DNA of 64,000 nucleotides from an uncultured Anaerococcus sp. (GTDB taxonomy: Bacteria; Bacillota; Clostridia; Tissierellales; Peptoniphilaceae): contig NZ_CALTTY010000007.1 in NCBI RefSeq assembly GCF_943912385.1, positions 19,523 to 83,522 on the forward strand. Reading direction: 5' to 3'. A program made the translations under genes and the position numbers. How positions within the stretch are numbered: the stretch's first letter is position 1; every line of letters begins with the position of its first letter. The notes below the pieces were generated by a model that worked only from the letters and a program-made list of their open reading frames with translations, did no database searches and had not been told where the DNA came from. This document shows positions 25,536 to 34,986 of the stretch, one piece after another.

Positions 25536-26480
25536 ATGGATAAAATTTTATTTTTACAAGGCAAATTTTCAGAAAAAATTTGGGGAGGATCAAGGCTAAA
25601 AAATGAATACGGCTATGATATACCCTCAGCTAAAACAGGAGAATACTGGGCGATCTCTGGCATGGAAGGCGCCTCTTCTGTAATAACTAATGGCAAATTT
25701 AAAGAAAGAGCCCTAAGAGAAATCTATAAAAGTGAGCCAGAGCTTTTTGGAAATTCTAAGGAGGAAGACTTTCCACTTTTAGTAAAGATAATAGATGCAT
25801 CTGACGACCTGTCAATCCAAGTCCATCCAGATGATGAGATGGGAGCAAGGCTTGAAAACTCAAAGGGTAAGACCGAATGCTGGTACATCCTAAATGAAAA
25901 GCCAGCTTCGATAATATATGGCCTAAATGTGGCTAGTAAAGAGGAGGCTATAAAGCTTATCGATGAGAGAAAATGGGACGACCTATTAAGAGAAGTCCTA
26001 GCAAAAAAGGGAGACTTTTTCTTTGTAAGGGCAGGCACAGTCCACGCCATAAAAGAAGACTGCCTAATCCTCGAAATCCAACAAGCCTCAGACATCACCT
26101 ACAGGCTCTATGATTATGATAGGAAAGACGCTGATGGTAATTTAAGAGAATTGCACCTAGAAAAATCCAAGCAAGCTATAAAGATTACTACAGATGAAAA
26201 TGCCATAGAAAAAATTGAAAAAGAAGGCTATGAAGAAAAAATCCTCACAACCAATGAATACTTTGAAGTAAGAGAGATGAAAATCGAAAAAGAGACGGTC
26301 TTTAAAAGAGAAAAGCCATACCTATTAGAAACTGTAGTTGAAGGCGAAGGAGAAATTATAATAGGAAAAGAAGCCCACCCAATAAAAAAAGGCGACTTTT
26401 TCATAATTACAAATAAGGCTGATAAGTATAAAATAAAAGGAAAGCTAACCATAGTAGAATCAAACCCAGTAGACTTTTAA
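25536..26480 (+). CDS. manA: Mannose-6-phosphate isomerase, class I
   Basis: 314-residue cupin-type zinc enzyme interconverting mannose 6-phosphate and fructose 6-phosphate. Visible signatures are KIWGGSRL near the start, the zinc motif QVHPDD near residue 92, GKTECWYIL, the second histidine block AGTVHAI near 170 and the LEIQQASDITYRLYDYDR segment. The start ATG abuts the upstream stop and has a GGAG site inside the previous gene, so it is co-transcribed with the carboxypeptidase gene. Confidence 0.92.
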   Translation: MDKILFLQGKFSEKIWGGSRLKNEYGYDIPSAKTGEYWAISGMEGASSVITNGKFKERALREIYKSEPELFGNSKEEDFPLLVKIIDASDDLSIQVHPDDEMGARLENSKGKTECWYILNEKPASIIYGLNVASKEEAIKLIDERKWDDLLREVLAKKGDFFFVRAGTVHAIKEDCLILEIQQASDITYRLYDYDRKDADGNLRELHLEKSKQAIKITTDENAIEKIEKEGYEEKILTTNEYFEVREMKIEKETVFKREKPYLLETVVEGEGEIIIGKEAHPIKKGDFFIITNKADKYKIKGKLTIVESNPVDF

Positions 26481-26617
26481 GACAGAATTGATGAAAGGAC
26501 TGAAAAGCAGTGGAACGAAGGCAAGGCTGCCGGCTCATGAAGACAAAGACTTCAAATACAATCAGTAAAATAAAACCTTCAGAAGTCAAGAAAAACCATA
26601 GACTCAAAAACCCCTTT

Positions 26618-26685
26618 CTCTGAAGCCCTATCCCAATCCGATGTAATCGGATTGATGGAAGGACTGATACTTTAGTATGAAGCCC
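26618..26685 (-). repeat. Structured repeat family 2, copy a
   Basis: On the minus strand: GGGCTTCATACTAAAGTATCAG, then CCTTCC, a short stem (ATCCGAT with ATCGGAT), then TTGGGATAGGGCTTCAG. It lies in the 500-bp gene-free stretch 26481-26979, which also holds a family 3 copy and the pncB terminator. Confidence 0.75.
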
Positions 26686-26699
26686 TATCTTAATAAAAA

Positions 26700-26803
26700 A
26701 ACAAACGTCTCGTACTATCACTACCCGTCTCGAACGAAAGTGAGAGACCTCTATAGTACCGTAAATATAAGGTTCGGTAAATGCACCGTTACCACCCATA
26801 AAA
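26700..26803 (+). repeat. Structured repeat family 3, copy a
   Basis: Outer arms GTACTAT (26712-26718) and ATAGTAC (26753-26759) enclose a GTCTC/GAGAC hairpin with an AACGAAAG-containing loop, followed by a tail GGTTCGGTAAATGCACCGTT. Related copies are at 39641-39734 and 39834-39934. Confidence 0.7.
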
Positions 26804-26913
26804 ACCCTTCTCTATCCCAACCCAAAATCCAACCACATAGACCTCTCGTCGCTTCGTTTTAAATTTAACCTATTCCTCTGTCCTCCGATTGGTCCGACCA
26901 ATAAACCCTCAAA

Positions 26914-26946
26914 CAAAAAAACACCAAGCTTTCATAGGGCCTGGTG
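26914..26946 (-). terminator. Intrinsic terminator of pncB
   Basis: On the minus strand, arms CACCAGGC and GCTTGGTG (one mismatch) are followed by TTTTTTT. Confidence 0.75.
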
Positions 26947-26979
26947 GTTTGATTTTTGATTTGAGTTTTATTTTGACTT

Positions 26980-28422
26980 TTATTTTGCTTTAGCATCTAA
27001 AATTAATTTTTGCTTCAAGTTCCACAACTCTTGAGATAAGTCTACATAATAATCGTGTGGGGTATCATATCTTTTGACCTCATCCCAGAGGGAGTCGACT
27101 TCTTTTTTCCTGTAGGCTGCGATTTCGTCGAGGCTTGGCTCTTCGTAGACAAGTTTACCTTTTTTAAATATTTTAACTTGCATTTCTCGTGCTGTATAAT
27201 TTTTCATCTTCTTCATCTTCCAGGTAAAAAGCGGGTCAAAGATCACAAGTGGCTCGCTATCATCAATTACTTCATCATTAAGGGCGATATAGTCAGCCTC
27301 TGCCTTGCCCGTTTCCTTATCATAGAGCCTGTAGACTTTCTTATAGCCTGGAGTCGTTATCTTCTCAACATTTTCTGACACCTTTATCCTCGATACGAGC
27401 TCGCCCTCTTTTTCTATAGCGACAAGCTTGTAAACTCCACCAAAGACTGGGTCAGACTTAGCAGTTATTAGCCTTTCTCCAATACCAAATGAGTCAATCT
27501 TTGCCCCCTGGGAAAGGAGGGATTCGATCTTAAATTCATCAAGGGAGTTTGATGCCACTATGGTAAAGTCTTCATATCCATTTTCATCAAGTTTTTTTCT
27601 AACTTCCTTAGAAAGATAAGCCAAATCTCCCGAGTCAATTCTCACCCCACCTGTAAGCCCTTTCGGTATAAGCTCTTCTTCAAAAACCCTCATAGCATTT
27701 ACAAGGCCAGATTCTAGGGTGTCATAGGTATCGATTAATAGTATACAATTATCCGGATACATCTTAGCATAGGTCTTAAAGGCCTCATACTCGCTGTCAA
27801 AGGCTTGGACCCAGGAGTGGGCCATGGTTCCAGCTGCCTTAAAACCGTATTTCTTGGCTGAATAGGTGTTTGATGTAATTGGTGCACCTGCTATGTAGGC
27901 AGCTCTTGCTCCTGTAATAGAAGCGTCAGCTCCCTGGGCACGTCTTGACCCAAATTCCATAACTGTCCTTTCTCCAGCAGAAGATACAATCCTATTTGTC
28001 TTAGTTGCGATTAGTGAATTAAAATTCATTGATAAAAGCAAGTAGGTTTCTATAATCGAACATTCTATGATTGGCGCCTTGACTGTAATAATTGGCTCTC
28101 CAGGAAATATTACAGATCCTTCAGGAAAGGCTGAGATGTCCCCTGTAAATTCGAAATTTCTTAAATATTCTAAAAATCCTTCGGTAAAATTACCTTGCTC
28201 TCTGAAGTATTCTATATCTTCATCACTAAAGTGGAGGTTTTTGATATAGGAAATTATATCATTAAGCCCCGCAAAAATCGAATATCCGCCTCCATCAGGA
28301 TTTTTCCTATAAAAGGCATCAAAGACTGCCATGGTATCCTTCATTCCATTTTCAAAATAAGCATTGGCCATGGTAAACTCATAATAGTCGCTTAGCATGG
28401 TTAAATTTCTATATTCTTTCAT
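26980..28422 (-). CDS. pncB: Nicotinate phosphoribosyltransferase
   Basis: 480-residue cytoplasmic enzyme of the NAD salvage pathway that makes nicotinate mononucleotide from nicotinate and PRPP, coupled to ATP. Recognisable family sequence: LTMLSDYYEFTMANAY at the N-terminus, EFGSRRAQG near 155, GTMAHSWVQAF near 196, and RIDSGDLAYLS near 260 in the PRPP-binding barrel. Length is typical of the bacterial form. It is transcribed alone, with a good AAGGAG site. Confidence 0.94.
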   Translation of the reverse strand: MKEYRNLTMLSDYYEFTMANAYFENGMKDTMAVFDAFYRKNPDGGGYSIFAGLNDIISYIKNLHFSDEDIEYFREQGNFTEGFLEYLRNFEFTGDISAFPEGSVIFPGEPIITVKAPIIECSIIETYLLLSMNFNSLIATKTNRIVSSAGERTVMEFGSRRAQGADASITGARAAYIAGAPITSNTYSAKKYGFKAAGTMAHSWVQAFDSEYEAFKTYAKMYPDNCILLIDTYDTLESGLVNAMRVFEEELIPKGLTGGVRIDSGDLAYLSKEVRKKLDENGYEDFTIVASNSLDEFKIESLLSQGAKIDSFGIGERLITAKSDPVFGGVYKLVAIEKEGELVSRIKVSENVEKITTPGYKKVYRLYDKETGKAEADYIALNDEVIDDSEPLVIFDPLFTWKMKKMKNYTAREMQVKIFKKGKLVYEEPSLDEIAAYRKKEVDSLWDEVKRYDTPHDYYVDLSQELWNLKQKLILDAKAK

Positions 28423-28549
28423 AAGCTCCTTCCTTTTTTCTGCATATATTATTATACTTATACCCTAAAAGAGAAAATTCTTTCAAAATATTTGCTAATA
28501 CACAATTTTACAATTAAAAGTACAATGATAGAAAAAGTGAGGAGATTTA

Positions 28550-29197
28550 ATGTATATATTTGATATTGACGGTACTTTGTTATACACAATAGATGCTATT
28601 ACTTATTTTATAAATGAAACACTAAAGAAATTTAACTTAGACCCATGCCCAAAAGATAAGGTAGAAGCTTTTGTGGGAAATGGTCCACTTTATCTTTGTG
28701 AACATGTCCTAGACTATGTGGGTGGAGATACTGATCCTAGCTACAGAAAAGATTTTCTAGATAGCTACAACAAGGCCTACGATGATAACCCAGCCTACCT
28801 GACTAGGGCCTATGACGGAGTAAAGGAAGCCTTAAATGAGCTTAAAAAAACAGAAAAGCCCCTGGTTTGCTTTTCAAATAAGCCTGATGAGACCTGTAAA
28901 AAGGTAATCCCACAAGTCTTCGGCCAGGGCTACTTTGATGATATCCTAGGATACAGGAAAGACTACGAGAGAAAGCCATCTCCAGAAGGGCTTATGATAT
29001 TAAAGGAAAAATTCGGTGCGGACTTTTCCGACATAGTCTACTTTGGTGACAGTGAAGTTGACATGAAATGCGGGAAAAATGCCGGCATCTTCACAGTAGG
29101 TGTATCTTGGGGCTTTAGGGACAGGGCTGTTTTAGAAGAAGAAAAACCCGACCTCATCATAGACGACCCAGCCGAAATGGTAATAAGGAGGGCCTAA
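28550..29197 (+). CDS. HAD-family phosphatase, phosphoglycolate-phosphatase-like
   Basis: 215-residue HAD hydrolase. Motif I FDIDGTLL (residues 4-11), motif II CFSNKPDE, Lys in RKPSPEG, and motif IV YFGDSEVDMKCG. The helical cap between motifs I and II is of the Gph/PGMB type. It would dephosphorylate small metabolites such as 2-phosphoglycolate; the substrate is not defined. GAGGAG precedes the start. The stop overlaps the next ATG (TAATG), so it is coupled to the PTS-IIB-like gene. Confidence 0.85.
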   Translation: MYIFDIDGTLLYTIDAITYFINETLKKFNLDPCPKDKVEAFVGNGPLYLCEHVLDYVGGDTDPSYRKDFLDSYNKAYDDNPAYLTRAYDGVKEALNELKKTEKPLVCFSNKPDETCKKVIPQVFGQGYFDDILGYRKDYERKPSPEGLMILKEKFGADFSDIVYFGDSEVDMKCGKNAGIFTVGVSWGFRDRAVLEEEKPDLIIDDPAEMVIRRA

Positions 29198-29658
29198 TGG
29201 GAAAAATCAGGCTTGCTAGGGTTGATTCAAGGCTTGCAAGTGGAAATCTTGTAAAAGAGTGGACTAAGGCCTATAAACTAGATAAGCTAATCATAGCAAA
29301 CGATAAAACCAAGAGAGATACCATAAGAATTGAGGTCATGGATCTGACGGTTCCTGTAAATGTTAGGTCAATCTACCTTAAAGTAAGTGAAGTTAGAGAT
29401 TTCCTAAAAAATAATAAGGGCGATTATTTTCTCCTTGTAGAAAATACTGGGGACCTTGAAAAAATCATAGATAATCAAATTAAAATCGAGGAAGTAAATA
29501 TTGGAGCCATCCATATGGCCCCTCCCAAAAAATCTCTTACACAAATGGTGGCTGTCGATGATAATGACCTTAGGATTCTTAAAGGGCTTAAAAAGCTTGG
29601 AATCAAAGTTTCTATTAAAAATTTACCGATTGACAGAGACCAGGCAGACCTTTTATAA
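29197..29658 (+). CDS. PTS IIB-like protein (mannose/sorbose family) without the active-site histidine
   Basis: 153 residues with the fold pattern of mannose-family EIIB proteins. The N-terminal sequence RVDSRLASGNLVKEW aligns with the usual RVDDRLIHGQV-x-W, but the phosphorylated His is Ser at position 15. IIANDKTKRD and the later VNIGAIHMAP also fit the family. No IIA, IIC or IID gene is near, so it is unlikely to phosphorylate sugar. It may be a sensor or regulatory partner of the coupled HAD phosphatase. Confidence 0.7.
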   Translation: MGKIRLARVDSRLASGNLVKEWTKAYKLDKLIIANDKTKRDTIRIEVMDLTVPVNVRSIYLKVSEVRDFLKNNKGDYFLLVENTGDLEKIIDNQIKIEEVNIGAIHMAPPKKSLTQMVAVDDNDLRILKGLKKLGIKVSIKNLPIDRDQADLL

Positions 29659-29694
29659 AGCAAATGGATAAAAAGTATTATAAGCTTGACAAGG

Positions 29695-29764
29695 TTGATT
29701 TTTGTAGTAATAGATGTTATAATTAGATAAGTTAAGGTTAAGTATGGGGGAAGTTTTACTTCCC
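29695..29764 (+). promoter_or_regulatory. gltX-cysS promoter and leader hairpin
   Basis: -35 TTGATT (29695-29700), 17-bp spacer, -10 TATAAT (29718-29723). The leader has a perfect hairpin with arms GGGAAGT (29748-29754) and ACTTCCC (29758-29764) followed by TTTATTT. It is enclosed by inverted arms TAGATAAGT (29723-29731) and ACTTATCTA (29772-29780). No T-box consensus was found. Confidence 0.7.
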
Positions 29765-29814
29765 TTTATTTACTTATCTACCGAAAAGAGGAATTAAACT
29801 AAAAGGAGTAATAA

Positions 29815-31296
29815 ATGAGTGAAGTTAGAGTAAGATTTGCCCCATCACCAACAGGATATCTCCATATAGGAGGACTTAGGACTGCCCTATTTAACTACCT
29901 ATATGCAAGACACACTGGTGGCAAGATGATTTTAAGAATAGAAGATACAGATAGGACCAGGTTTGTAGAAGGAGCCCTAGAAAACCTACTAAAGTCCCTA
30001 GATTGGTCAGGAGTAGAAATTGACGAAGGCGTCATGCTAGATGAAAATGGCCAAGTCACAGAAAAGGGAGATTTCGGACCTTATATCCAATCAGAAAGAG
30101 TAAAAGAAGGAATATATGATAAATATATAAACAAGCTTCTTGAAGAAGGCAAGGCCTACTATTGCTTCTGCTCTCAAGAGAGAGTCGACCAAGTAAGAGA
30201 CCAAATGAGAGCTGATGGCCTTACACCAAAATACGACGGCCTATGCCGCTCAATCCCTCTAGAAGAAGCTAAACAAAGAGTCGCAAATGGTGAAGAACAC
30301 ACTGTTAGACTAAAACTTCCAAAAGACTATGACATTTCTTTTGAAGATAGGATTAAGGGAAAAATAACCTTCAATACCGATGACCAAGATGACCAAGTCC
30401 TAATAAAAAGAGACGGCTACCCAACCTACCACTTTGCAGTAGTTGTAGACGACCACCTCATGGGAATCACCCACGTAGTCCGTGGAGATGAGTGGATATC
30501 ATCAACACCAAAGCACGTCTACCTATATGAAGCCTTTGGCTGGGATGCACCAGAGTACATCCACCTACCAACAGTCCTAAACAAAGATCACAAAAAATAC
30601 TCTAAGAGAAATGGTGACGGCATGGTAGAAGACTTTATCGAAGAAGGATACATGCCAGAAGGATTAATAAACTTCTTATCACTTCTAGGCTGGTCTCCAG
30701 ACAGTGAAGAAGAAATCTTCACCGTGGAAGAACTTGCCAAACAATTTGACTTTGACAGGGTAAATAAAACAGGTGCTGTCTTTGATAAGAAAAAGCTAGA
30801 CTGGGTAAACGGCCACTATGTAAGAGAGCTTAGCCCAGAAAAGCTCGCAGAATCTATCAAACCATTCATGGAAAAAGCAGGACTAATAGATGAGTCCTAC
30901 GACCACGATAAATTAGTCCTCCTAGCAGAAACATGGCAATCAGCTATAGACAAGTTTTCTGAAGCACCAGACCTTGCTAAAAATTATTATATAGACAGTG
31001 AAAGAATCGCCTATGAAGAAGAGGCAAAAGAAGCAGTCTCAACAGATGATGCCAAGAAACTTTTTGATGCCTTCCTAAACCACCTTGAGGAAATAGATGA
31101 GATAGACTCTGACTTTGCAGGATCAATTATGAAGACTATACAAAAAGAAACAGGTATCAAAGGCAAAAACCTATGGTTCCCAGTAAGGGCTGCAGTCACA
31201 GGATCAGTCCACGGACCAGACCTATCAAATGCCTTCTTAATCATGGGCAAGGAACTAGTTAAAGAAAGGCTTGAATACGTAAGGAATAACTTTTAA
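29815..31296 (+). CDS. gltX: Glutamate--tRNA ligase
   Basis: 493-residue class I aminoacyl-tRNA synthetase that charges tRNA-Glu. The HIGH motif is in PTGYLHIGGLR near residue 12 and the KMSKS equivalent is KYSKR near residue 263. ARIEDTDR-type sequence (RIEDTDRTRF) and the anticodon-binding C-terminal helices are present. AAAGGAG precedes the ATG. It heads the gltX-cysS-rlmB-yacP cluster conserved in Bacillota and overlaps cysS (TAATG). Confidence 0.96.
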   Translation: MSEVRVRFAPSPTGYLHIGGLRTALFNYLYARHTGGKMILRIEDTDRTRFVEGALENLLKSLDWSGVEIDEGVMLDENGQVTEKGDFGPYIQSERVKEGIYDKYINKLLEEGKAYYCFCSQERVDQVRDQMRADGLTPKYDGLCRSIPLEEAKQRVANGEEHTVRLKLPKDYDISFEDRIKGKITFNTDDQDDQVLIKRDGYPTYHFAVVVDDHLMGITHVVRGDEWISSTPKHVYLYEAFGWDAPEYIHLPTVLNKDHKKYSKRNGDGMVEDFIEEGYMPEGLINFLSLLGWSPDSEEEIFTVEELAKQFDFDRVNKTGAVFDKKKLDWVNGHYVRELSPEKLAESIKPFMEKAGLIDESYDHDKLVLLAETWQSAIDKFSEAPDLAKNYYIDSERIAYEEEAKEAVSTDDAKKLFDAFLNHLEEIDEIDSDFAGSIMKTIQKETGIKGKNLWFPVRAAVTGSVHGPDLSNAFLIMGKELVKERLEYVRNNF

Positions 31297-32714
31297 TGAA
31301 AATTTATAATACCCTAACGAGAAAAAAGGAAGTATTTAAACCAATAGAAGAAGGAAAAATTAAAATGTATGTCTGTGGACCAACAGTCTATGACTACATG
31401 CACATAGGAAATGCAAGGCCCCTGGTAGTCTTTGACACCTTTAGACGTTTTATGGACTATAGGGGCTATGATGTAACCTATGTAGTAAATTTTACTGATG
31501 TTGATGATAAGATTATTAAAAAATCAATCGAAGAGGGTATAACAACTAAAGAAGTTACAGACCGCTACATTGACCAATACATGGCAGATGCCCATGCCCT
31601 AAACCTAGACGAAGAAGACACCATCCACCCAAGGGCAACCGAGGTAATGGATGACATCATAGACTTTGTCAAAGGTCTAATAGATAAGGGCATGGCCTAT
31701 GAATCAAATGGTGACGTCTACTTTGACGTAAGCAAAAAGACCGACTACGGAAAACTATCAAAGAAAAACCTCGATGACCTAGTCCACGGAGCCAGCCACA
31801 GGCTTGATGACAAGGACGCTCAGAAGAAGAAAAGCCCAGCTGACTTCACCCTCTGGAAGGCTACAAAGATTGACGGAGAAGTAGCCTGGGACTCCCCATG
31901 GGGAAAGGGCAGACCTGGTTGGCACATAGAATGCTCCACCATGAGCAAAAAAATCCTAGGTGAGACCATAGACATCCACGCCGGCGGGGAAGACCTACAA
32001 TTTCCCCACCACGAAAATGAAATAGCCCAATCAGAAGGCCTAAATGAAGTGGATTTCGCCAACTACTGGTTGCACAACGGCATGATCCAAGTAAATGGCG
32101 CCAAGATGAGTAAGTCAGTAGGCAATTTCTTTACCCTTGATGATATAAAGAAAGAATACGACCTTATGACTATAAGGTTTTGGCTATTAACAGCTTCCTA
32201 CAGACAACCGATAAATTTCACCAAGGAAATAATCGAATCGGCTCAAAATTCACTTGATAGGCTAAATAATGCTTATTTCAAAGCAGAAGAAACTCTTAAA
32301 AACGCAAAAGAAATCGAAATTACAGATTCTGAAAAAGACCTAGTACAGGTCTTATCCGACAAGGAAGAAGAATTTATAAGTGTAATGGAAGATGACCTAA
32401 ATACAGCAGATGCCATCACAGTCTTATTCGACTTGGCCAAATTTATAAATACCAATATTTCTGCCACATCTTCTAAAGACTTTGTAGAAAAGACCTTCAA
32501 ACTTTACCAAAAACTCTATGATATCCTTGGACTAATAGCGAAGAAAAAAGAAGCTCACGTAGACGAAGACTTTATAGAAGAAAAAATCTCTGAAAGAGAT
32601 GCTGCCAAAAAAGTAAAAGACTTTGCCCTAGCAGATAAAATAAGAGATGACCTTAAGGAAAAGGGCATCATCCTTAAAGATACTAGAGAAGGAACCAAGT
32701 GGGAGATAGGCTGA
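31296..32714 (+). CDS. cysS: Cysteine--tRNA ligase
   Basis: 472-residue class I synthetase with a zinc-dependent active site. Motifs: CGPTVYDYMHIGNARP (HIGH equivalent), the GWHIECS zinc ligand region, HHENEIAQSEG, and KMSKSVGN. Length is normal. Start and stop overlap both neighbours. A separate serine acetyltransferase gene, often between gltX and cysS in Bacillus, is absent, as is mrnC after cysS. Confidence 0.96.
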   Translation: MKIYNTLTRKKEVFKPIEEGKIKMYVCGPTVYDYMHIGNARPLVVFDTFRRFMDYRGYDVTYVVNFTDVDDKIIKKSIEEGITTKEVTDRYIDQYMADAHALNLDEEDTIHPRATEVMDDIIDFVKGLIDKGMAYESNGDVYFDVSKKTDYGKLSKKNLDDLVHGASHRLDDKDAQKKKSPADFTLWKATKIDGEVAWDSPWGKGRPGWHIECSTMSKKILGETIDIHAGGEDLQFPHHENEIAQSEGLNEVDFANYWLHNGMIQVNGAKMSKSVGNFFTLDDIKKEYDLMTIRFWLLTASYRQPINFTKEIIESAQNSLDRLNNAYFKAEETLKNAKEIEITDSEKDLVQVLSDKEEEFISVMEDDLNTADAITVLFDLAKFINTNISATSSKDFVEKTFKLYQKLYDILGLIAKKKEAHVDEDFIEEKISERDAAKKVKDFALADKIRDDLKEKGIILKDTREGTKWEIG

Positions 32715-33418
32715 TGGATAAGATCTACGGCCGAAAACCTGTAATAGACGCCATAGACTCAGGTGTTAAAATTTACAGGGCCTATATTGTTAAACAAAAG
32801 TCAAAAATTATCGATAACATAATAAAAAAGCTAGAAAGAGCTCATGTTGAGATAAATTTTGTAGATAAGAGATTTTTTGATAAAATAGATATGAACCACC
32901 AAGGGGTTTGTGTGGAGGTGGAGTCTTTTAAGTATAAGGACCTAAAAGACCTTGATAAATACCAAAGACTTATAATTTTAGATAAAATCGAAGACCCCCA
33001 CAACCTCGGTGCTATTATTAGAAGTGCGGAAAGCTTTGGCTTTGATGGGGTGATCATCCCAGAAAGAAGGAGCGCATCAGTAAGTCCTATTGTCTATAAG
33101 ACAAGCGCTGGAGCTATTAACAATATAAATATAATCATGGTTAAAAATATCAACAGAGCCATAGAAGAGATCAAAGAAGCGGGCTTTTGGGTTTATGGCC
33201 TTGCTGGAGAAGCCTCAACCAATATTGAACAGACCGACCTAAAGGGCAAGGTCTGCTTGGTAGTTGGAAACGAGGGCAAGGGGATATCTAGGCTTGTTAG
33301 GAAAAATTGTGATATACTTATAAATATACCTATGAAGGGTTTTGTAAATAGTTTAAATGCATCTGTCGCCTCAGCCATAGCTATGTATGAGGTATTAAGA
33401 CAAAATGGCTTTGACTAA
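32714..33418 (+). CDS. rlmB: 23S rRNA (guanosine-2'-O)-methyltransferase RlmB
   Basis: 234-residue SPOUT methyltransferase of the TrmH family. An N-terminal substrate-binding domain (YGRKPVIDAI start) is followed by the knotted SAM-binding domain. Signatures: LDKIEDPHNLGAIIRSAESFG, VVGNEGKGISRLVR and INIPMKGFVNSLNASVA. I choose the ATG at 32714, which overlaps the cysS stop (TGATG), over an upstream GTG. It probably modifies G2251 of 23S rRNA. Confidence 0.93.
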   Translation: MDKIYGRKPVIDAIDSGVKIYRAYIVKQKSKIIDNIIKKLERAHVEINFVDKRFFDKIDMNHQGVCVEVESFKYKDLKDLDKYQRLIILDKIEDPHNLGAIIRSAESFGFDGVIIPERRSASVSPIVYKTSAGAINNINIIMVKNINRAIEEIKEAGFWVYGLAGEASTNIEQTDLKGKVCLVVGNEGKGISRLVRKNCDILINIPMKGFVNSLNASVASAIAMYEVLRQNGFD

Positions 33419-33935
33419 GGAAAATATAACCTATATCGATGGCTACAATGTTATAAATAAATGGCCCAGGCTTAAAAAAGCCTCTAGGGAAAACTTACAA
33501 TCAGCAAGAGATGACCTCATAGAGGACATGGCTGAATATAGTTTTCTTACAGGTGAAAAGCTAGTGATAGTCTTTGATGCCTATAATCTTGACAGGTTAA
33601 AGGAAACAACCATAGAAAAATACGGAATGAAGATTGTCTTTACCAAGAGATTTCAAACGGCCGATACCTTTATCGAATCAGAGCTTGCAAGAATAGGCCG
33701 TAGGCACAATGTCAAGGTAGTCACAGATGACGGGGCAGTTCAAAACATGGCTCTTTCCAAGGGCGCAAGCAGGATAACAGCCCTCGAGCTAATGACAGAC
33801 CTTGATAGCCTCAGGATAAAGATTAAAAAAAGGCGAAAGAAAAGTTTCTCCGAAAATTACAATGCATATCCCATTTCAAAAGCCTTAAAGGCCAAGCTAG
33901 ACGAAATAGACTTAGACCTAGATGATAATAGCTAA
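33405..33935 (+). CDS. yacP: YacP-like NYN-domain endoribonuclease
   Basis: 176 residues. The NYN (PIN-like) nuclease domain shows YIDGYNVINKWP at the start, IVFDAYN, ADTFIESE and VVTDDGAVQNMA, which carry the acidic metal ligands. YacP (Rae1) of Bacillus cleaves mRNA at the ribosomal A site. It overlaps rlmB by 14 bp in the conserved cluster order. Confidence 0.9.
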   Translation: MALTKENITYIDGYNVINKWPRLKKASRENLQSARDDLIEDMAEYSFLTGEKLVIVFDAYNLDRLKETTIEKYGMKIVFTKRFQTADTFIESELARIGRRHNVKVVTDDGAVQNMALSKGASRITALELMTDLDSLRIKIKKRRKKSFSENYNAYPISKALKAKLDEIDLDLDDNS

Positions 33936-33963
33936 AGGTAAATAAATTCAAACGGGTGATAAG

Positions 33964-34980
33964 ATGGATAAAATAAATTTAAAAGATAAGGAAACATTAG
34001 AAAAACTCAGAGATTACCTAGACACAAGTGATATGAGCGAAGAAGAGCTCATAGAACTTGTGGAATCTATGACTGAAGAACAAAAAGAAGAAATCCTAGA
34101 CATAATCTCTGATGATGACGATGAAGACTTTGATGATGAGCTAATAGGTTCTGCAAAAAAGGGTGTAAATACCTCCCTTGCCCCTATCAGGCGCAGGGAC
34201 ATGGTAAGGTTATCAGACCTAAATAACGAAGAAATAGTCGAGCAATTCCAGCTAGGCAACCAAAATGCCCTATCGGCCCTGGTAGAAAAAAACCAAGGGT
34301 TGGTAAGAAGTAGGGCCTCTTATTTCTTTAGGTCTCACGGCAATGACCTAGACCTTGAAGACCTGGTCCAATCAGGAATGCTAGGCATGATTCGTGCCGC
34401 TGAAAAATTCGACCTAACCTTAGGCTACAAATTTACAACCTATGCCTACAAGTGGATAGATAAGGCCATCAGAAAGGCCATCAACAAAGAAGGACATACA
34501 ATAAGAATACCAGCAGGTAAGTACTTAAAATTAAACAAACTAAAACAAATCCTAAAGGCCAACCCAGAAGCAACGGATGAGGAGCTTTACAGGATTCTAG
34601 AAAATGAAGGGATCAACAAAAAACAAGCTGATGACCTATTTTTGATAAATAGAAACCAAGTAAACTCCACCTCCCTAAACATCAACCTAGATTCTGAAGA
34701 CTCCACAGGTGATGAGCTAATGGACATGGTAGGGGACGAATCCACCCCAGTAGACATGTTAATTTTAGAAAAAGACATGGAAAACTTCCTCATGCAAGCC
34801 CTAGACCAGCTTACAGAAAGGGAAAAGCAAATCATAATCTTTAGGTATGGCCTCGATAACGAAAAACCAAAGACCCTAGAGCAAATAGGTTCAATCTATG
34901 ACCTATCCCGTGAGAGGATAAGACAAATAGAAAACCAAGCCCTAGGCAAGTTAAAAGATTATTCAGATTCTATAGGATAA
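33964..34980 (+). CDS. RpoD-like sigma-70 family sigma factor
   Basis: 338-residue sigma factor. An acidic N-terminal segment (residues 1-60) is followed by region 2 (DLVQSGMLGMIRAAEKFD, then YKFTTYAYKWIDKAIRKAI), region 3, and region 4 with the helix-turn-helix TLEQIGSIYDLSRERIRQIE. These belong to group 1 or 2 sigma factors. It occupies the slot after yacP where sigH sits in Bacillus, but it is not SigH-like. It could be the housekeeping sigma or a second RpoD-like factor; the window cannot decide. A terminator follows. Confidence 0.85.
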   Translation: MDKINLKDKETLEKLRDYLDTSDMSEEELIELVESMTEEQKEEILDIISDDDDEDFDDELIGSAKKGVNTSLAPIRRRDMVRLSDLNNEEIVEQFQLGNQNALSALVEKNQGLVRSRASYFFRSHGNDLDLEDLVQSGMLGMIRAAEKFDLTLGYKFTTYAYKWIDKAIRKAINKEGHTIRIPAGKYLKLNKLKQILKANPEATDEELYRILENEGINKKQADDLFLINRNQVNSTSLNINLDSEDSTGDELMDMVGDESTPVDMLILEKDMENFLMQALDQLTEREKQIIIFRYGLDNEKPKTLEQIGSIYDLSRERIRQIENQALGKLKDYSDSIG

Positions 34981-34986
34981 GATAGG

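Noticed and set aside
26407..26862. Reading frames on both strands in the 26.5-26.9 kb gap
   Set aside because: They are translations of repeat families 2 and 3 and of the manA 3' end, with no ribosome binding site or family resemblance.
29659..29814. T-box riboswitch before gltX
   Set aside because: No TGGNACCGCG-type T-box sequence or specifier structure is present; only a short terminator-like hairpin is seen.
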